Shown: in pieces, positions 25,391-38,720 of the stretch
How the letters are laid out: each line of letters opens with the position of its first letter
Numbering within the stretch: position 1 is the stretch's first letter
NCBI RefSeq assembly: GCF_001522545.3
Contig: NC_031776.1
Location: 34,477,705-34,541,704 of the forward strand
Source: Parus major
Taxonomy: Eukaryota > Chordata > Aves > Passeriformes > Paridae
DNA: 64,000 nucleotides
Direction of reading: 5' to 3'
Made by a program: the position numbers and the translations under genes
The notes under the pieces: model-generated
Told to the model about the DNA's origin: nothing
What the model saw: only the letters and a program-made list of their open reading frames with translations
The model's database searches: none

Positions 25391-27408
25391 TGCTTTGCAA
25401 GTTCTAAAGAAAAAGTTGGAGATATCCAGAGTATATGGCACATGTTAGGGCCTCCTGCCAGGGCTCCTTATCCAGTGCTGGGTTAGTCAATGCAATTTGT
25501 GGTCAATGTCTGGAATCACATTCAACGCTTCTTTGCTCTTCCTTTGAGTACCATTGCTCTGCTCATTACTGCAACGAATTAACCACAGTCTCTAATCTTC
25601 TGTGGGGCCTAAAGTTTCTGCATCCAGCAACACACAGAACCCTCTCCTTGCATGATGTGTCAAGGGGCTCTAAATGCATCCTTAAATGCTGCTTAAACTA
25701 GGATGAGTTTAAATATCCATTTAAGCTTTTCTCTGTTTTGGGATGGGGAGATGAGGGTGTGAATATTTATGAAAAAAAAGTCATTTAGGTGCAAGGTCCC
25801 AGGTTTGGAAAACCTGGCCCATGAAATGTATGCAGTGAGGGTGCTTGTGGTTATATAAGATAACAAAATTCATAACTCGTTTGGATTAATCTCTCAAGTT
25901 ACTACAGGGGCATATTGTGCTTGCATTCATGTTGCCTGATTATGAATTTATATTCCAGTTTTTCAGCCTAATAGACATTCATGGTTTACAATGCCTGACA
26001 AGGGCTATAGGGTTTGGAGTGTAAACGCTATCCTCTAATGAATCTCCACGTGGATGCCTGACCCTCCTTAGAAGGAGCCAGGTCTCTCCCATGCCAGCCT
26101 GCAAGGGAACTGCCCATCTGAATGCCAGAATAAGTTGAATAAATTATTTCCTTGAGATAGACATTCGAATGTGCTCAACCCCAGTGCTCTATTTCACACG
26201 TTCAGTTCATTTATGAGCTCTCTGGAAGTCAAGTTTTTTGTTAAAACTTTTGGACTCCTTGTGAGCTGGCTGGAAACTGGAGCACATGGAGCCTCAGACG
26301 TAATCAGAAAATGCCGTGTGAAAACGAGGGCTGCTGGGAGCAGCATCTTTGTTAAATTCCAGCTCCTCCAAACTTGCTCCTTGCTGCTCTAGCCCTGAGC
26401 TCGCTGGTTGTAGGACTCTGTGTGCAGTCTGAATTGATTTCTGAGCCCAGCTAAGGGAAAGAGTTAAGCTTGTTCTCCCCTTCTCGTTGGCAGAAAGTTT
26501 GCAGTTTAAAATTACATACTGACTCTGGTGTAGAGACACAAGAAATTATAGAGCAGACACTGTCCAGGACAACGTATAATTTAAAATGTACTAAAGAATG
26601 TATACCACATGGCAAAGTAAGTGAAGTGCTTCTTCAAATATAAGTGTTTTGCATAGAAAGGCTGTAATTATCCACTCCTAGGGAAATGTTTGCATTCATT
26701 CTAAATCAATATTTACTATTCATCTCTTGTGTTCAACAAAACAAGGATTTAACATTTTTTTGTTTTAATGAGGTACTAAGACTACAATAATACTACAATG
26801 TAATTGTCTTGATACAAAATATTGCTAAATTGCGCTGCTATTTCGGGAGGAAGCAGTTTTTAAGAGGAGGGGTGTCCCTGTTTGTGAGATGTTACTGCAG
26901 TAACACAGAATTCAAACCCAGCCAAGCAGGGAGACTCACCAGTTCCAAAGAGCCGTTAAAGCCGCCTCTCTGTTCAGGCCCTTAACTGGGATCATTCGGG
27001 TGAGTCCTCTGCCTCCCCCCGAAAGTATCAGCCTCTTTATAATGATTCCTTTTCAGCTGGCATCTCAACAACCACAACAACGATGAGATTTCTTTCCCTG
27101 GTTTTAAGCTTGGGTGTTTTATTTCCCCCCCTCCCAGCATCTTTCAGCCAGGCAGCAGCAGCCGAGTGCGGGCGGTAATTGGGCTGCAGCCGTCTCTGCA
27201 CTCTGGTTCAAACCTGTTGATGCAAATGGAGTTTCCTGAACTTCAGCCTCCTGGGGAAATCTGGGGGGGGGATGAGGAAGTTTGCAGGATGATATCAGAG
27301 CTGGGTCCTTTATCTTTTTCAGAGAAATGATCTACCTTGAAAAAAGTTTGATGCGGTACTTGGAGAGGACATGGCAAAGGAAAAAAATGTCCTAAAATTG
27401 CAAGGGAA
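25391..27408. other. Non-coding DNA
   Basis: No gene or repeat is recognised; open frames are at most about 96 codons. A perfect 14-bp palindrome (GTTACTGCAGTAAC) lies at 26891-26904 and a run of nine G at 27263-27271. The stretch 26830-27240 is repeat-free and of mixed composition, and is discussed as a possible conserved element. Confidence 0.5.
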
Positions 27409-27486
27409 AGTCACTGCCCATGGTGAGGGGGGGTTGGAACCAGATGATTTTAAGATCCTTTCCAACTCAAACCATTCTGTGATTCC
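27409..27486 (+). mobile_element. CR1 LINE 3' tail (short)
   Basis: Only the terminal segment is present: CACTGCCCATGGTGAGGGGG, TTGGAACCAGATGATTTTAAG, ATCCTTTCCAACTC, AAACCATTCTGTGATTC. This is the CR1 3' UTR ending in the ATTCTGTGATT-type tail. At about 80 bp it is one of the most strongly truncated copies in the window. Confidence 0.88.
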
Positions 27487-30400
27487 TGCACCAGGATTCT
27501 GGTGGAATGAGAGCATCTGAGAAGGATCAGAGTCTCTGGGAGGAACAGCACATTTAATCACAGCCTGTGGCACTGTTATTCTGTGGTTAGGAGGATGTCC
27601 TTGCACCAAGCATCCCTCTCTTTGAATTTACCTGGCATGTCTTAAGAAGTAATTCTCAAACTTCTCCAACTTCAAAAAAACCCAACAAGCATGCATTTTT
27701 GGCACTGCTGTGGCTCCATGTGAATCAAATCAGATAACTGGAAACACTTTAGTTGGAAAATCCTTTAAAATCCTTTTCTTTAATCTCTATTTTTTATTCT
27801 TGCACACTGCCCACCATATTCCAGGCTCTGGCCTACCCTTCCCAACACTAAATGCTTCCACTTCTGCTGCTAAAATTCACAGTACAAGCACAGGCTCTTG
27901 AGTGGATTTCAATCTTGTGCTCAAGCAGACCATCCTGTATTTTTTCCCTGAGTCTGAAGTCATTCTTGTCCTCTTAGAAAATCACGCACATAAATGGGGT
28001 CAATAGCCCTGAGAGAAGAACAGTCTCTTTCCCCAGCAAATGTTATTGTAACTGGTGTTTTAATTCTCCAGATATCACTCTCAGTGTGCTGGGTAACAAA
28101 GGGCTGTGTAGTGCCTAATCATTCAGCAGTGATCCAGGGAAAAAGCAGAAGGTTAAGAGCAAGTTCCTAAAGTCTGTAAAATCAATGGGACACTAGAAAG
28201 GGAACTGAAGTGTACCAGAAGGGACCTCTTGAGGGTCATTAAAAAAAGCAGAAACTGATTATGAACAGAGCTTTTACCCAGAGAGCTGGAGGGGGCCAGC
28301 AAAATCATTCTGCTGCACCCCAGTTAAATGTCTAATAGTGGAGACATTTCCTACACAGCCCATAAAGGATAATGAGGATGCCTTTGATAGCTTTCAAGAA
28401 AGTTGTTCTTGTCAGTGCTCACAAAAACATGATCTGGGCAAGCACTTTCTGCACACACAGCCCGTGGTGATCGTGCACAGAGGGTGAAAGGGAAGATGGC
28501 AGCCCAAAACTCTGCATTCCACCCCCAAAATGCATCCTGCCAATCACTTGTGGGAAAAACTGGGTTGACCTGACAATGTGGTGTAAACTGCAGCAGTGAT
28601 GAAGCTTGGGGTTGCCAGCTGGCTTGGTGCCTCACCTTGCTGCCATGGGGGATGTCAGGAGAGGTGACCAAGTCATGTGACTTCCTCCAGAATGAGTGGG
28701 AAATAGTGGTTTGTCCTAGAACTTGTTGAAATCAATTGCCAACAGCAAAGTTTGGATTCGAATCTAATCGCTTTCTGCTCAGTTTCTGTATGGGGAAAGC
28801 AGCCCACAGCAGTGGGAATTGGAATGTTTGTTCTCCTCCTGTCTCTGACCCTGATCCTCTGTGTGGTTCTGGGCAAGTCACAGCTTTGCTGTGATTCATT
28901 TTCCCAATGAAGCAAATTAGTATGATCCAATTTGCAGATCTTACCGGTGTACTCGAAGAATGATTTGTAAAACAAAATTAAGTGGAATTGTGTTTTAGAA
29001 GTTAGTTTTATTGGTCACCTTAAAGCAGAGATCTGGCTCATGGAGAGCAGACTCTGCTCTGCTTTTAGACTAGAGAGCAGCTCTGTTGGGGAAAAATACC
29101 AGAAACCTTTCTAGTAAAAATGAACTTTGAGTTCTTTGTACTTCAGACGAAACAAACCTTTTCTCCAGAAACAGGCGTTCACAGAGATGAACTGAATATG
29201 AGTCAGTCCAACAGTTCTGCAGCCAAATTGTGAAACTTTTGTGTCATTGCCCTGTGATTCCAGCTATCTTCAATTAATAGAAAAAAATGCAGGAAATTCA
29301 GGTGGAAGGAATGCATGGAAATTGAAGTCAAAGAAAAATATTCGTCGTGGCCTTGGCAAAGTGAGTTTTCTAAGCTGAAGGAGCTTTTAAGCAATTAGCA
29401 TCTGCTGTGTGCAATTACTGAGTGACACGCAGCCCCAGATGGAGGGCTCAGCAGCCAGTGGCCATCTGGATTTCGGTCTCTATCAAGGGTACACTCTGTT
29501 CTGGGCTTCACCTGGCCCAGGAGACAGCCCTCCCTCTGCCCCACATCGCACAGTCAACCTTGAGTCATTGGTGGGGGAAACAGTGAGACAATTCCTCCAG
29601 GTCTCTCAGGTCCAAAGCTTTCTGAAGTCACCGGAAAGATTATGACTGGGGATGTTGACCTCTGAATTGATGCATTGCCCTCGGTTTTCCAAAATGAGGT
29701 AAGTTACTCGGCTAAAATCCACTTCTCAGCTTTAGAAATGGCTTGATGTGCACCAGCCTCTGTAGGGACATATGGCTTGGGAGCCTCAGCATCTGAAATT
29801 ACACAGAGAAAATCAGCTCTTAAAGGGAGAATTTTTGTCAACAGGCTTTTTTATTTACAAAAAAAATGCAATTAAATTTTTCTTAGAAGTGCTGAGAGGT
29901 ATCAGACACAGCCACAGAGACTAATTCTCTGAAGTAATGTAGTTCTAAAAGTGAAACTATAGTTCAGTTTGTGAAATTCAAAGAATAAAAATCAAAACCA
30001 ACTGACAAACAGCTTCTGACTACTCCGTATCTAAAAATGGGCCAACCTCATTTGGTCTATTTAAAAATTGTGAACCCATAATGCTCATATGCCAAGTTCA
30101 GCATGATGAAAATGAAAATGGTTGAGGTATAAACCCTTGGAAAACAGGGTTTATAATGGAAACAGTAATTGACTCTCATATACCGCATCAAAAATACAAT
30201 GCTGTAGTACAAAGCCTTGTTCTTGGGATCCTAGCTCTGCTTCTGACCTCAGGTTGGCAGACAAACACCTCACCACAGAGCTAACTAATGGTTATAGGTT
30301 TGCTGTTTTTGTTGTTAGTTGTTTCTTCTTTTTATTTTATTTTTTTTTCATCCAAGCAGAACATGGCAAGTGAAGAAAATTTATAGGAGCAAAGCAAAAT

Positions 30401-31047
30401 TGGCCAACAGTTCAAATGTTTTCTCTTGCAAACTTTTGATATTTTTCCCAATCACTGATTCTCTCTCAGCTCCTAAGACTGAGGAGATGCCACGATTCTG
30501 CTCTGGATGAACATTTTATTTTGGCTGATGATTTTATCCACTTCGGCTTTACAAATAGTTTAACTGTTCCTTCAAAGGTCACAAATTTGGTTATCCTGAA
30601 TGGAGAGGACCAAAAAAGACCAGTATCTTTACAGATGTTGACTTTCCCCATTCTTCATGACTCTAACAGAGAGGCAAAGGAGATATTCCAATAATCTCAT
30701 TAAAGATGCTTCCCAGAGCCTTTCCAGGGCTGAGCCAGGGTGCTGCTTTTGCTGCCAGTTGTGGCTCCCATGACATCTTGTCATTTTGGGCTGCCCAGAA
30801 AGTACCAGCTCAAGCAGAAAATATCATTAAAGGTGGTGAAATGGGGAAAACCAGGAAGTTCAACAGGAGGGAACTACCAGTCAGCTGTGGTTGGTAAGCA
30901 CATGTATGGACACATTAAATGAAAATACCTCTAGATCTGTATGCATTTAAAAAAATAAATAAAGAAAAAAATTAGAAAAAAAAATTCTACCAAGGCCATT
31001 GAGCTTGAAGTCCTTGAAAAATTACTGCTGCTCTGTGCAGCAATAGG

Positions 31048-31257
31048 TTATATTTATATATAATATTATATTATTATATTATATATATTATTATTAATAT
31101 ACATTATATAGTATATATTATTATATATTATATTATTATATATTATATTATTATAATATAATAATATTATATTTCTACATTATTTATATATTATTATATT
31201 ATATTTATAATAATATATATTTATATATAATATAATAATAACATATTTTATATTATA
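31048..31257. repeat. 210-bp almost pure A/T block (TATAT/TATTA units)
   Basis: From 31048 to 31257 only five bases are not A or T (positions 31102, 31111, 31175, 31178 and 31252). The tract mixes TATTATA, TATATATT and ATAATA units. Such blocks are flexible, easily melted, able to form cruciforms, and prone to length change and assembly error. They are a known texture of large introns and gene deserts. Confidence 0.95.
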
Positions 31258-32559
31258 GAAAAATAATATTTTCTTAAGCAGGGAAGGACACAGCAGAAGC
31301 ATTTTCTGTCCATAAATGGTCTTCTTTCAGCTACAAATTAAAAATAAAGGTAATTGCTTTGGTTTCTTTAGGCACTGAAGATGATACAGAGCTGCAAGCT
31401 TTGATCTTGGTAGAGATACACCTTCACCTCTGCCAGCTCTGCAGTGGCTGTAGAGGTGTTTACAACTGTACCAGGTGGGTGAAAGGCAGAGCAGCTCACA
31501 GCTTCGTTGGTGATCACTCTTGGCGCTTTTCAAATCCAAAGAAATAGGTCATGGACATTCCAGAAATATAATTTACCTCTTCTTAGGCAAGCTTCCCAGT
31601 GATGGTCCCATGGGCACTCTTTTTTGTTACCTTTAGCCGTTGAGCACTTTTCATTTCAAGCCATCCTGCATGCCAGTGCAGAGAATCTGGAACCTAACCC
31701 AGAATATTATTGTTAAAGCTTTTTTTTTTTCCTGGAATAGAGAAAATTTACCTTTACTGGCAACCATGTCTTTATTCAGATTCCTTGTGAAAATGATTGG
31801 GAAATGGCCAGTGCAAACAACAAATAAAGACTCTAAGAATTGGCCCTTTATGATGAGTGATTTATGATTTATTCTCTAAACCATATAAACTAAGTATTTC
31901 TATTTGGATTTTGAAAAACAAGCCAGGAAAAAACAACAATAGCTTAGCAAAAAGAAATGTGTACAGTTGTGGAATGTTAGTAGAGTCTTTGGCAAAGCAT
32001 CAAATAGAGATAAGGTTCGATTCTATAGGGATATTAACATTTTTTAAAGCAATCAATGTGAAATAAATTCGAGAATGTATGTTTAAATTATAAAAAATAT
32101 ACAGCATGAATATGCATTTTGTAGTTAACTGCTCCCTGTTGTTCTGGGCTCTTGTCCTGCTTTAGTATGATTTTTGAGGAGGAAAATCCTGACTGGAGCA
32201 CAAGTTACATTTCAAGTCCTATTTTAGGTGGTTTGCAATCATGGATTTCCCTGTTTCCCTTATCATTTTTCTTTGATTTGCTTTTTTAAGAGTATTATCC
32301 AACTCGGCTTGGCACGGCTCAAGTGCACAACTGCAACCTTTTCCATGACCCAAAAGTCAGTGCCACTCTGTGGGTTGGCAGTTTGCAAATAAAACATATC
32401 CTTAATGAAGTGTGGAAGCTCCTGTTCTTTTCCTTCCTCAGGAGACGTGCCTTAATCTCTGGCTCAGAGCCTTGTCAAATGCTGCAGTACAGAACTGGCA
32501 AGCTCCATGCTGCTAATGGATTGAAACCTCCACCAGGTTGTTCATTTCTAGAGGGTTTT

Positions 32560-32612
32560 CTTTTTTTTTATTCTATTTTTTTTTGTTCCTTTCTCTTCTT
32601 TTTCTTTTTTTC
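32560..32612. repeat. T-rich pyrimidine tract
   Basis: Runs of 7-9 T are separated by single C, G or A bases. It is low-complexity DNA with no associated element. Confidence 0.8.
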
Positions 32613-33894
32613 CCCCTAAATTCTGCAGCAACCAAAGCATCGCTCCAGCCCTCAAGTCTTCCATAATGATTGGTTAGGGACTTCAGTGACAACTCTACAG
32701 CACACCTAAGAGAAATTTAAATTATGCCACTAAAATGTACCAAGGATTTGGTTGCTTATGTAGGTCAATTATTAAGGGAAAAAATAAGATTAAAACCAGG
32801 GGGCTGTTCTGTGTATTTGAAGTTATTCCCGAAGATATAAAACTGTGCTATTTATGCTTACAACTTGTGACAGGTTCTCTAAGTCACAGGCATTTTGTCT
32901 CTTCTACAGCAGAAGGTGGAAATGTTTGGATTTTTCACTTTTATTTTCTTTTTTATTTTCTTCTTTCCTGGAAAGTGACCATAATCTAATGAAAAGATTT
33001 AAATAAGCTGACTAAATTTACTAAAAATGCAGTTTACTAAATACTTACTAAATATTGCAGGTTTGGTTTTTTTTTGTTTTTTTCTGGATATATCTGATTA
33101 GTATTGAGACATAGGTAGCTTTCACTATCTGTGGCATGAATTGAGACAAATTGATAAACTAAAAAAACTCTATTTCTTTTCAAAATTTGGATTTTTTTAT
33201 TTTTTTTTTCTTATAACACAGGTATGCTATGTGATCTCAGATTATCTTTTCAAAAAGTGCTGGGGTTTATACAGCTGTAAAAAATTATACCTCAGGATTT
33301 ACCTCTTTACTGAGTCATTTTGAGAGAAGCCCAGGCTACCTGACCAGGGTGAAAAATGCAAAGCACATTTTCAGCATGGTGGGAAACAACCTGTATTGCA
33401 ACCTGTTGTTGTCCAGAGCTTGAGAACTTTCACACCATGAAAAAAAAAAACACAATAAAACAACAAGCAGAAAGGGGAAAAAAGCAATTATTCAATCCCT
33501 CCTGCTAGGGGCAGGAATTTGTAGTGCTCCTTCAGTCTCTGTTAACCTGGTTCTGTCAATGTCAATAACTCCATGACATCCTGGGAGGAGGGAAAGCCGT
33601 GGGATGCCGGGTACTTGGGTGCTAAAACGTTATCAAATAATGTGTGTGAGGTAGCGCCGTGCGCTCCGTGTCATTGTGCCTGTGCTCCTCGCAAGCACAG
33701 GGACTCCTGGGGGAAAGTAGGTTACCCTCAGCTCTGCTGGTGGATGGAAGGGGTGAAAAGGAGGTTTTTCACATTCCTGCCTTTTTAGATCCACGCTCTA
33801 GCACGTTACTGGAGGGGCCTCGGTGTGATTTCTCTGCCGAGCAGATGGGAAGTCAGGTTTTCCCAGCAATGCTTTGGCAAATCATGGGCTTTGT

Positions 33895-34085
33895 TGATAT
33901 ATTAAGGTTGGAAAAGCCCTCTAAGGTCATAGATTCCAACCATTCCCCAGCAGTGCCAAGGCACTGCTAGCCCATGTCCCAGGGGCCACATCCACACAGT
34001 TTTTGGATCCCTCCAGGATGAGGACTCCACCACTGCCCTGAGCAGGCTGTTCCAGTGGCCAGAAGGATTTCATCTCTGCTGATGT
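33895..34085 (-). mobile_element. CR1 LINE fragment (minus orientation, diverged)
   Basis: The left end starts inside the 3' tail (ATTAAGGTTGGAAAAGCCC, then GATTCCAACCATTCC). Reading inward on the reverse strand one meets GCAGTGCCTTGGCACTGC, the TGGGACATGGGCTAGC segment, GTCCTCATCCTGGAGGGATC (around 34005-34025), AGGGCAGTGGTGGAGTCC and CACTGGAACAGCCTG. These are the CR1 segments that normally precede the GAAATTTCTTCA block, only a trace of which (AAGGATTTCATC) remains at the right edge. The terminal octamer is missing and the right edge is approximate. Confidence 0.85.
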
Positions 34086-37000
34086 TCTCCACAAAGATTC
34101 TGCACATCTCTGGGAACTACTGCAGTAACCATTCTTTTTGAATATATTTCCATCAGTAAGGAATTTGTATAACCTGTGATGACCCTCATTATTTCCCCTC
34201 TAGAGGATTTTGTTAAGGGAAGAGTGGGGACACCCATGCATCATCTCACATTGATGGCCTAGAACCCCTGGAGCAGCTCAGCAGCTGCAGGTTACTTGAA
34301 AATACTTTGTTTGCAGTCTGTAAGGGCAACAGATTTAGGAAAGGAAATAGGATATGATATAGGAACTGACCCAGCTGTGAAGTGTTATGTCAGTTCAGGG
34401 AGTTTCTGGAAGAGAAAATAAAAAAATAAAGGAAATAAATAATGTTTGGCTATCTTTTCTTAGAAGGCTGAGTTTTATATTAAACATTGTGTCTAGAATG
34501 GCTTGAAAGAAGACTGAAAGGACACCAGAGTCCTAGGGAACAAAAGGAAATTTGTGGAGGAGATCAGAAGCTGCAGAAAAGGTGAATCTTAGAGGCAGAA
34601 ACAGTGGGAGCTGTCTGGAGTAGGGAGAGCCATGAGGGGAGAGATTAAAACCTGTTTGTTAAACTTGTGCAAGGATGGGCTGAAGAGTTTAACATGAGGT
34701 GAGAGGAGAGGACTTGAGGAGCTGCTGGGATGTGGCTGCACTATTCAGCTGCTGGATTTGGGATGGATGACTCTGGACTTTGATGTGCAATGCATGGATT
34801 ATGCCCCAAGTGAAGGGAATCCTCACTGAGTTACTCTCCTCAGCCTGCACAGACCTTGGTTGGTGGTAAAGGCCCAAAGTGGCTGAGACACGTATTAATG
34901 CAAGGCCTCCAGCTGTAAATCAATATTGGAGGTAAATGGTTTTAACTGCTCATTATGGAAACTTAATTCTGGAGAACAAGTTTAAAAGTGAAAGAGAGAT
35001 TTGGCAAGCAGCACCCATACTTAATCAGTCACACGGTGGCTTCCGTGTTTAAGATGGAGGTTGCAGCTTGTTTGTTCTGAGAAATGCAGTGTATTCATTC
35101 ATCATGTTTATTCAAATCAGGGCTTCCGAGGAGTAATGACAGCGTTATGGTGCAGAATTACCCGCTGTGGTTTAAAAAATGCACCTGCCAGTATGATAAT
35201 CTGGGAATCTGGTGATGGCAGACTTAAAGAGTTCAGCAGCCCAGTGTTACCCTGTGAAAAACAACAGAGCACAAGTTCCTGTGACTACCTTGACAACAGC
35301 AACCGGTATTTGTAACTTTACATTTCCTCTTTATCTCAGCAAACTTATGTTTATGTCACTAAACACAAACTTTTATTGTCAGCACTGGAAATGTGGGCTG
35401 TACCACAGCTACATTGGGAAGCACCTTGCTAATTGCTGCAGAATTAATTCAGGTATTATTTTCTAGAGGAAAAACAAAGTTTCATTATTATCTTGGCTTT
35501 TGCAGAGTAATATATTTCCTTGATGACTTAGAGCTGCATAAATCTCTTCCTTACTGAATTTCTTTACATTTTATTAAGACACTTTACCTCTTATAAGGCA
35601 TGATTATTATTGAGAAGCACGTTCACTGTCTGTATCTTATTGGGTTTTTTCTCTTTTTTATAGAGGTCCCATTGCCAGTTTCTCCTCCGCCTCCTCAGAA
35701 TTAAAAAAAAATAAATAGAAATAACAATAACAGTCTTGCTGTTTTCTCTTTTCCAAGTAGGTAGAAGAAAATTACTTGATTAGATTATAGGGTTTGTATA
35801 TGTGTTTAAAGAATTTATTGTGAGAAATCTATACCAGAGCCAAAACGATTAATGGTAATTAATGTTCCCACATTTAATAACAAAAGAATTAATAGAAAGC
35901 AGCCACTTACCATAAAGTGTTTCCTTGACATTTCTCACTAAAAATAAAATTTCTGAGTATGATATATATTTTTTTGGGAAAGAAGAAAGAGAAAGATTAG
36001 GCAAGGAAACATCTCACTATAATTTAAACCATTATTTCTCTGACAGCTTTTTATCTCCTGTCTGGAAGAAATAAACATATTAAATTTTTTATTAAAATAG
36101 TTAGGCTTTGTGAGAGTACTTTTTTTCCCCAGTGCAATAATAAATATTTATTTGTGCCAGAAACAAAGAACTTTCTCTACGAGGCTTTTACTGATGCTTA
36201 GCCAAAGGTATGATTCTCTTAACCTCATAAATACAGCTCTTGTGCACTCGCTTTCTCTTCTTCAGCAGAAATTTTTGATGTATAAGTAACATTCCTATAG
36301 AGATCAGGTCATCCACTGGTATTGATCACCTGCCTCTCTGTCCTCCTTTGATTGTTGTTTATGAAGGATAAAGTGCCCAATATCAATTAAAGAACGGCTC
36401 CAAAACACAGAGTTAAGCCAGAGCCACAGTAAATTTCCAAACAAATAACAAAGGCTTTCCAGCAAAGATCTTCAGACATACGGGCTGGACACTGGATGTG
36501 GCCAGAGAAGGAGTTTAACGTGACCTAGCGAGCTCTTGCAAAATCCTCCTTCTGTTGCCTGTGCTCTGCCTATCCCCTGTTGTGTTCCATTGGCATGGCT
36601 TTAAATATCACCTCCTAGCCGGCAGCGCCGCGGGGGCAGCGTGTCTGGATGCAGTGGTAGGAGACTGGTGTTAGGCACTCACATCAGAAAGGGGATTGCA
36701 ACCATTTGGGAAAAAGCTCTTGGCCAAACTGTCCGGTACAGAGTGAAATTCCATCCTTTTGAAGGAAAAAAAATATCAAAAAAAAAAAAATCAAGAGCAT
36801 TAAAAGAAAAATACTGTCAGATGTCCATGTACTATTAGCACAGAATAATTTATACTGAATTCTGCTCTTAGTGTTTTGGTAGATCTGGATGTGCTCTGCC
36901 TATGATCTGGATGTGGCTGGGGTTTCTCTGTCTGTGCTTCTGGCAAATGTGGTCAGTATTTAACCCAGACTGTATTTTTGTGCTTGCCATCTGCTTAATT

Positions 37001-37239
37001 CTGAATGTCAGATCCACAACTGGCCTGGTAGTTATTGCCATTCAGCTATTTTGAACCCAGCAGATAGGAGAGGATGTACTGGTTGTGTGAAAATGTCATT
37101 TGAGCTGAGTCTCCTCACAGGAGTTAAATCCAGACCTTCTTGTGAAAATAAAAAGAGAGAATGGTTCTCCTAATTTATTTTCTTTTTTTAAATTGCATTG
37201 TTTTCTCCAGTTTTGTGCCTTCTTGGCTTTGTTGCTATT

Positions 37240-37265
37240 AGGAAAAAAGGAAAAAAAAAAAAAAA
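37240..37265. repeat. Polypurine/poly-A run
   Basis: AGGAAAAAAGG is followed by 15 A. It is simple repeat. Confidence 0.85.
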
Positions 37266-38611
37266 TCTAGTGAAGGCTGAGCATGTAAGAGTTTTCCATC
37301 TTGTTGGAATACCAAGTCAATGGTCAGGCCACACTAATTCTTTACTAAGTAATTTTCAGAAAGATTCTATGTTTTCAGGTGTGGAAAACTTCAATATGTG
37401 ACTTAACTGGAAGTGTTTAACTCAAGTGAGCTATTAAGTTGCCAAATTTAACCCTTCCAGCCTTTCTTATAGGGTCAGGCTGCTCAGATTCTTGTTTGGA
37501 GCATCTAACAAAATAATTGGGAATGGTTTTGATGACTCACTATAACTTAATAAATTTGGATGTGATGCAGGAATGCTGGGAAAACGGCTTACAGTTATTT
37601 CATGTCAGGGAAATTACTTAACACTCACAGTTATTTGTATTCTTCACAAGTCTGATTCAGTCTTACAGTTTTGATGTCTCAAACAAACGTCAGCACCTTT
37701 CCAAGGAGCACATTGACAAGTGGATGAAACAAGCAAGTGGGCTGGAGAAGACATCTGCCTCCAGTATTCTGATCTACCTCGAGGACCTGTTTCTGGAGGT
37801 AGGAGAACTGCTGCAGGATGGGAAGGAGAGCTCAGGAAGGATAATTTTTTGTTGTTGTTCCTTGAAAGCTGGGTCATATTGGGTGCCCATCTCTTGGGGC
37901 AGCTGTACCCATAGAGGTCAGAGGTGTTTGGTGGCTGCAGAAATTCCTCCAGAGCAAAAAATGGCCATTTTATGTTAGAGGCTGGGGGAAAGATGTGGGA
38001 AGGAAGGCTTGTAAGGGCACGATCTGTCTACAGGGCATTTCCAAGATATGGCCCCCACTGCAGGAGGTCGAGGCCAAAAAGTGCTGGGATTAGAAAGAGG
38101 TTTTTCCTTGCTCTTGGATGATGTGCCTGGTGTCTCCTTTGAAAATGGTGTTGCATGGGCTCCAGAGCTCCAGCTGGCTGAAAGGTAGCTCTGCTTGCCA
38201 GCCCAGCAATGAGAGAGAGCAGGTGGCCACCCTTGGAGGAGACTTTTTGTTTCCTCTCCCCCACGCAATCCTTCTGCTCAGAAATGGTCAAGTAAAATAC
38301 ATATATAGGTGAATAAATCTATTACAGAGCTACCTAAAAGCACTTATCCAAACCCTGCCTGCCAGAGATTAAAATGTTAAGGTATGTCTGATTGTAATCC
38401 ATTTATTGTTTATGAATTCACAATCCTCTTGGACATCCCCAGGTGCCAGGTTTTGCTTATGGATCTCTGAACCAGCCGAAGGAAATGTAAAATCAAATGT
38501 GGACAGACAGCTCCCTCTCCAATACATATCCACAGAGGCTGAGGAACACTTGTTATGCTAGCAAGGGTGTGGAATAAATTACGCTGAGGAAATTTGCTCT
38601 GGACCCACCTA

Positions 38612-38720
38612 TTTTAGCCGAGAGGCTTTGTGTGCCAGGCCGGAGCCGGTCCCGCGGGAGCGGCCGTCACCGCGGAGCAGACAGGTGGATCTGGAGATGC
38701 TCGGGCTCACAGCGTGGCAC
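38612..38720. other. Short CpG-dense patch
   Basis: At least ten CpGs fall in about 85 bp (38640-38715; for example GGCCGGAGCCGG, CCCGCGGGAGCGG and CACCGCGGAG), directly next to AT-rich DNA on both sides. Its nature is unknown: it could be an orphan CpG island, a regulatory element or the GC-rich part of a decayed element. The overlapping 114-codon frame (38628-38972, +) has no recognisable domain. Confidence 0.45.

Larger units (their letters stand above)
27487..33894. other. Non-coding DNA, with the AT-block at 31 kb
   Basis: No gene is supported in this stretch; open frames are at most 106 codons. Apart from the A/T block at 31048-31257 (listed separately), it holds A-rich DNA at 30950-30985, a poly-T at 31721-31732, T-rich DNA at 32560-32612, 33068-33086 and 33190-33211, and an A-rich stretch at 33440-33450. 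A tRNA B-box-like sequence at 32014-32024 was tested and rejected. Confidence 0.55.

Noticed and set aside
26891..26904. Perfect 14-bp palindrome GTTACTGCAGTAAC
   Set aside because: About four such palindromes are expected by chance in 64 kb. Mentioned only as context for the surrounding stretch.
27205..27215. Second B-box-like GGTTCAAACCT
   Set aside because: T-arm stem does not pair and no A-box or acceptor stem is visible.
32014..32024. tRNA B-box-like GGTTCGATTCT with an A-box-like TAGTAGAGTCT 36 bp upstream
   Set aside because: The flanking bases do not form a T-arm stem and no acceptor stem can be drawn, so this is not a tRNA gene or a clear tRNA-derived SINE.
33679..33701. 8-bp stem-loop CCTGTGCT/AGCACAGG
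   Set aside because: Chance-level for a window this size, and no other feature supports it.
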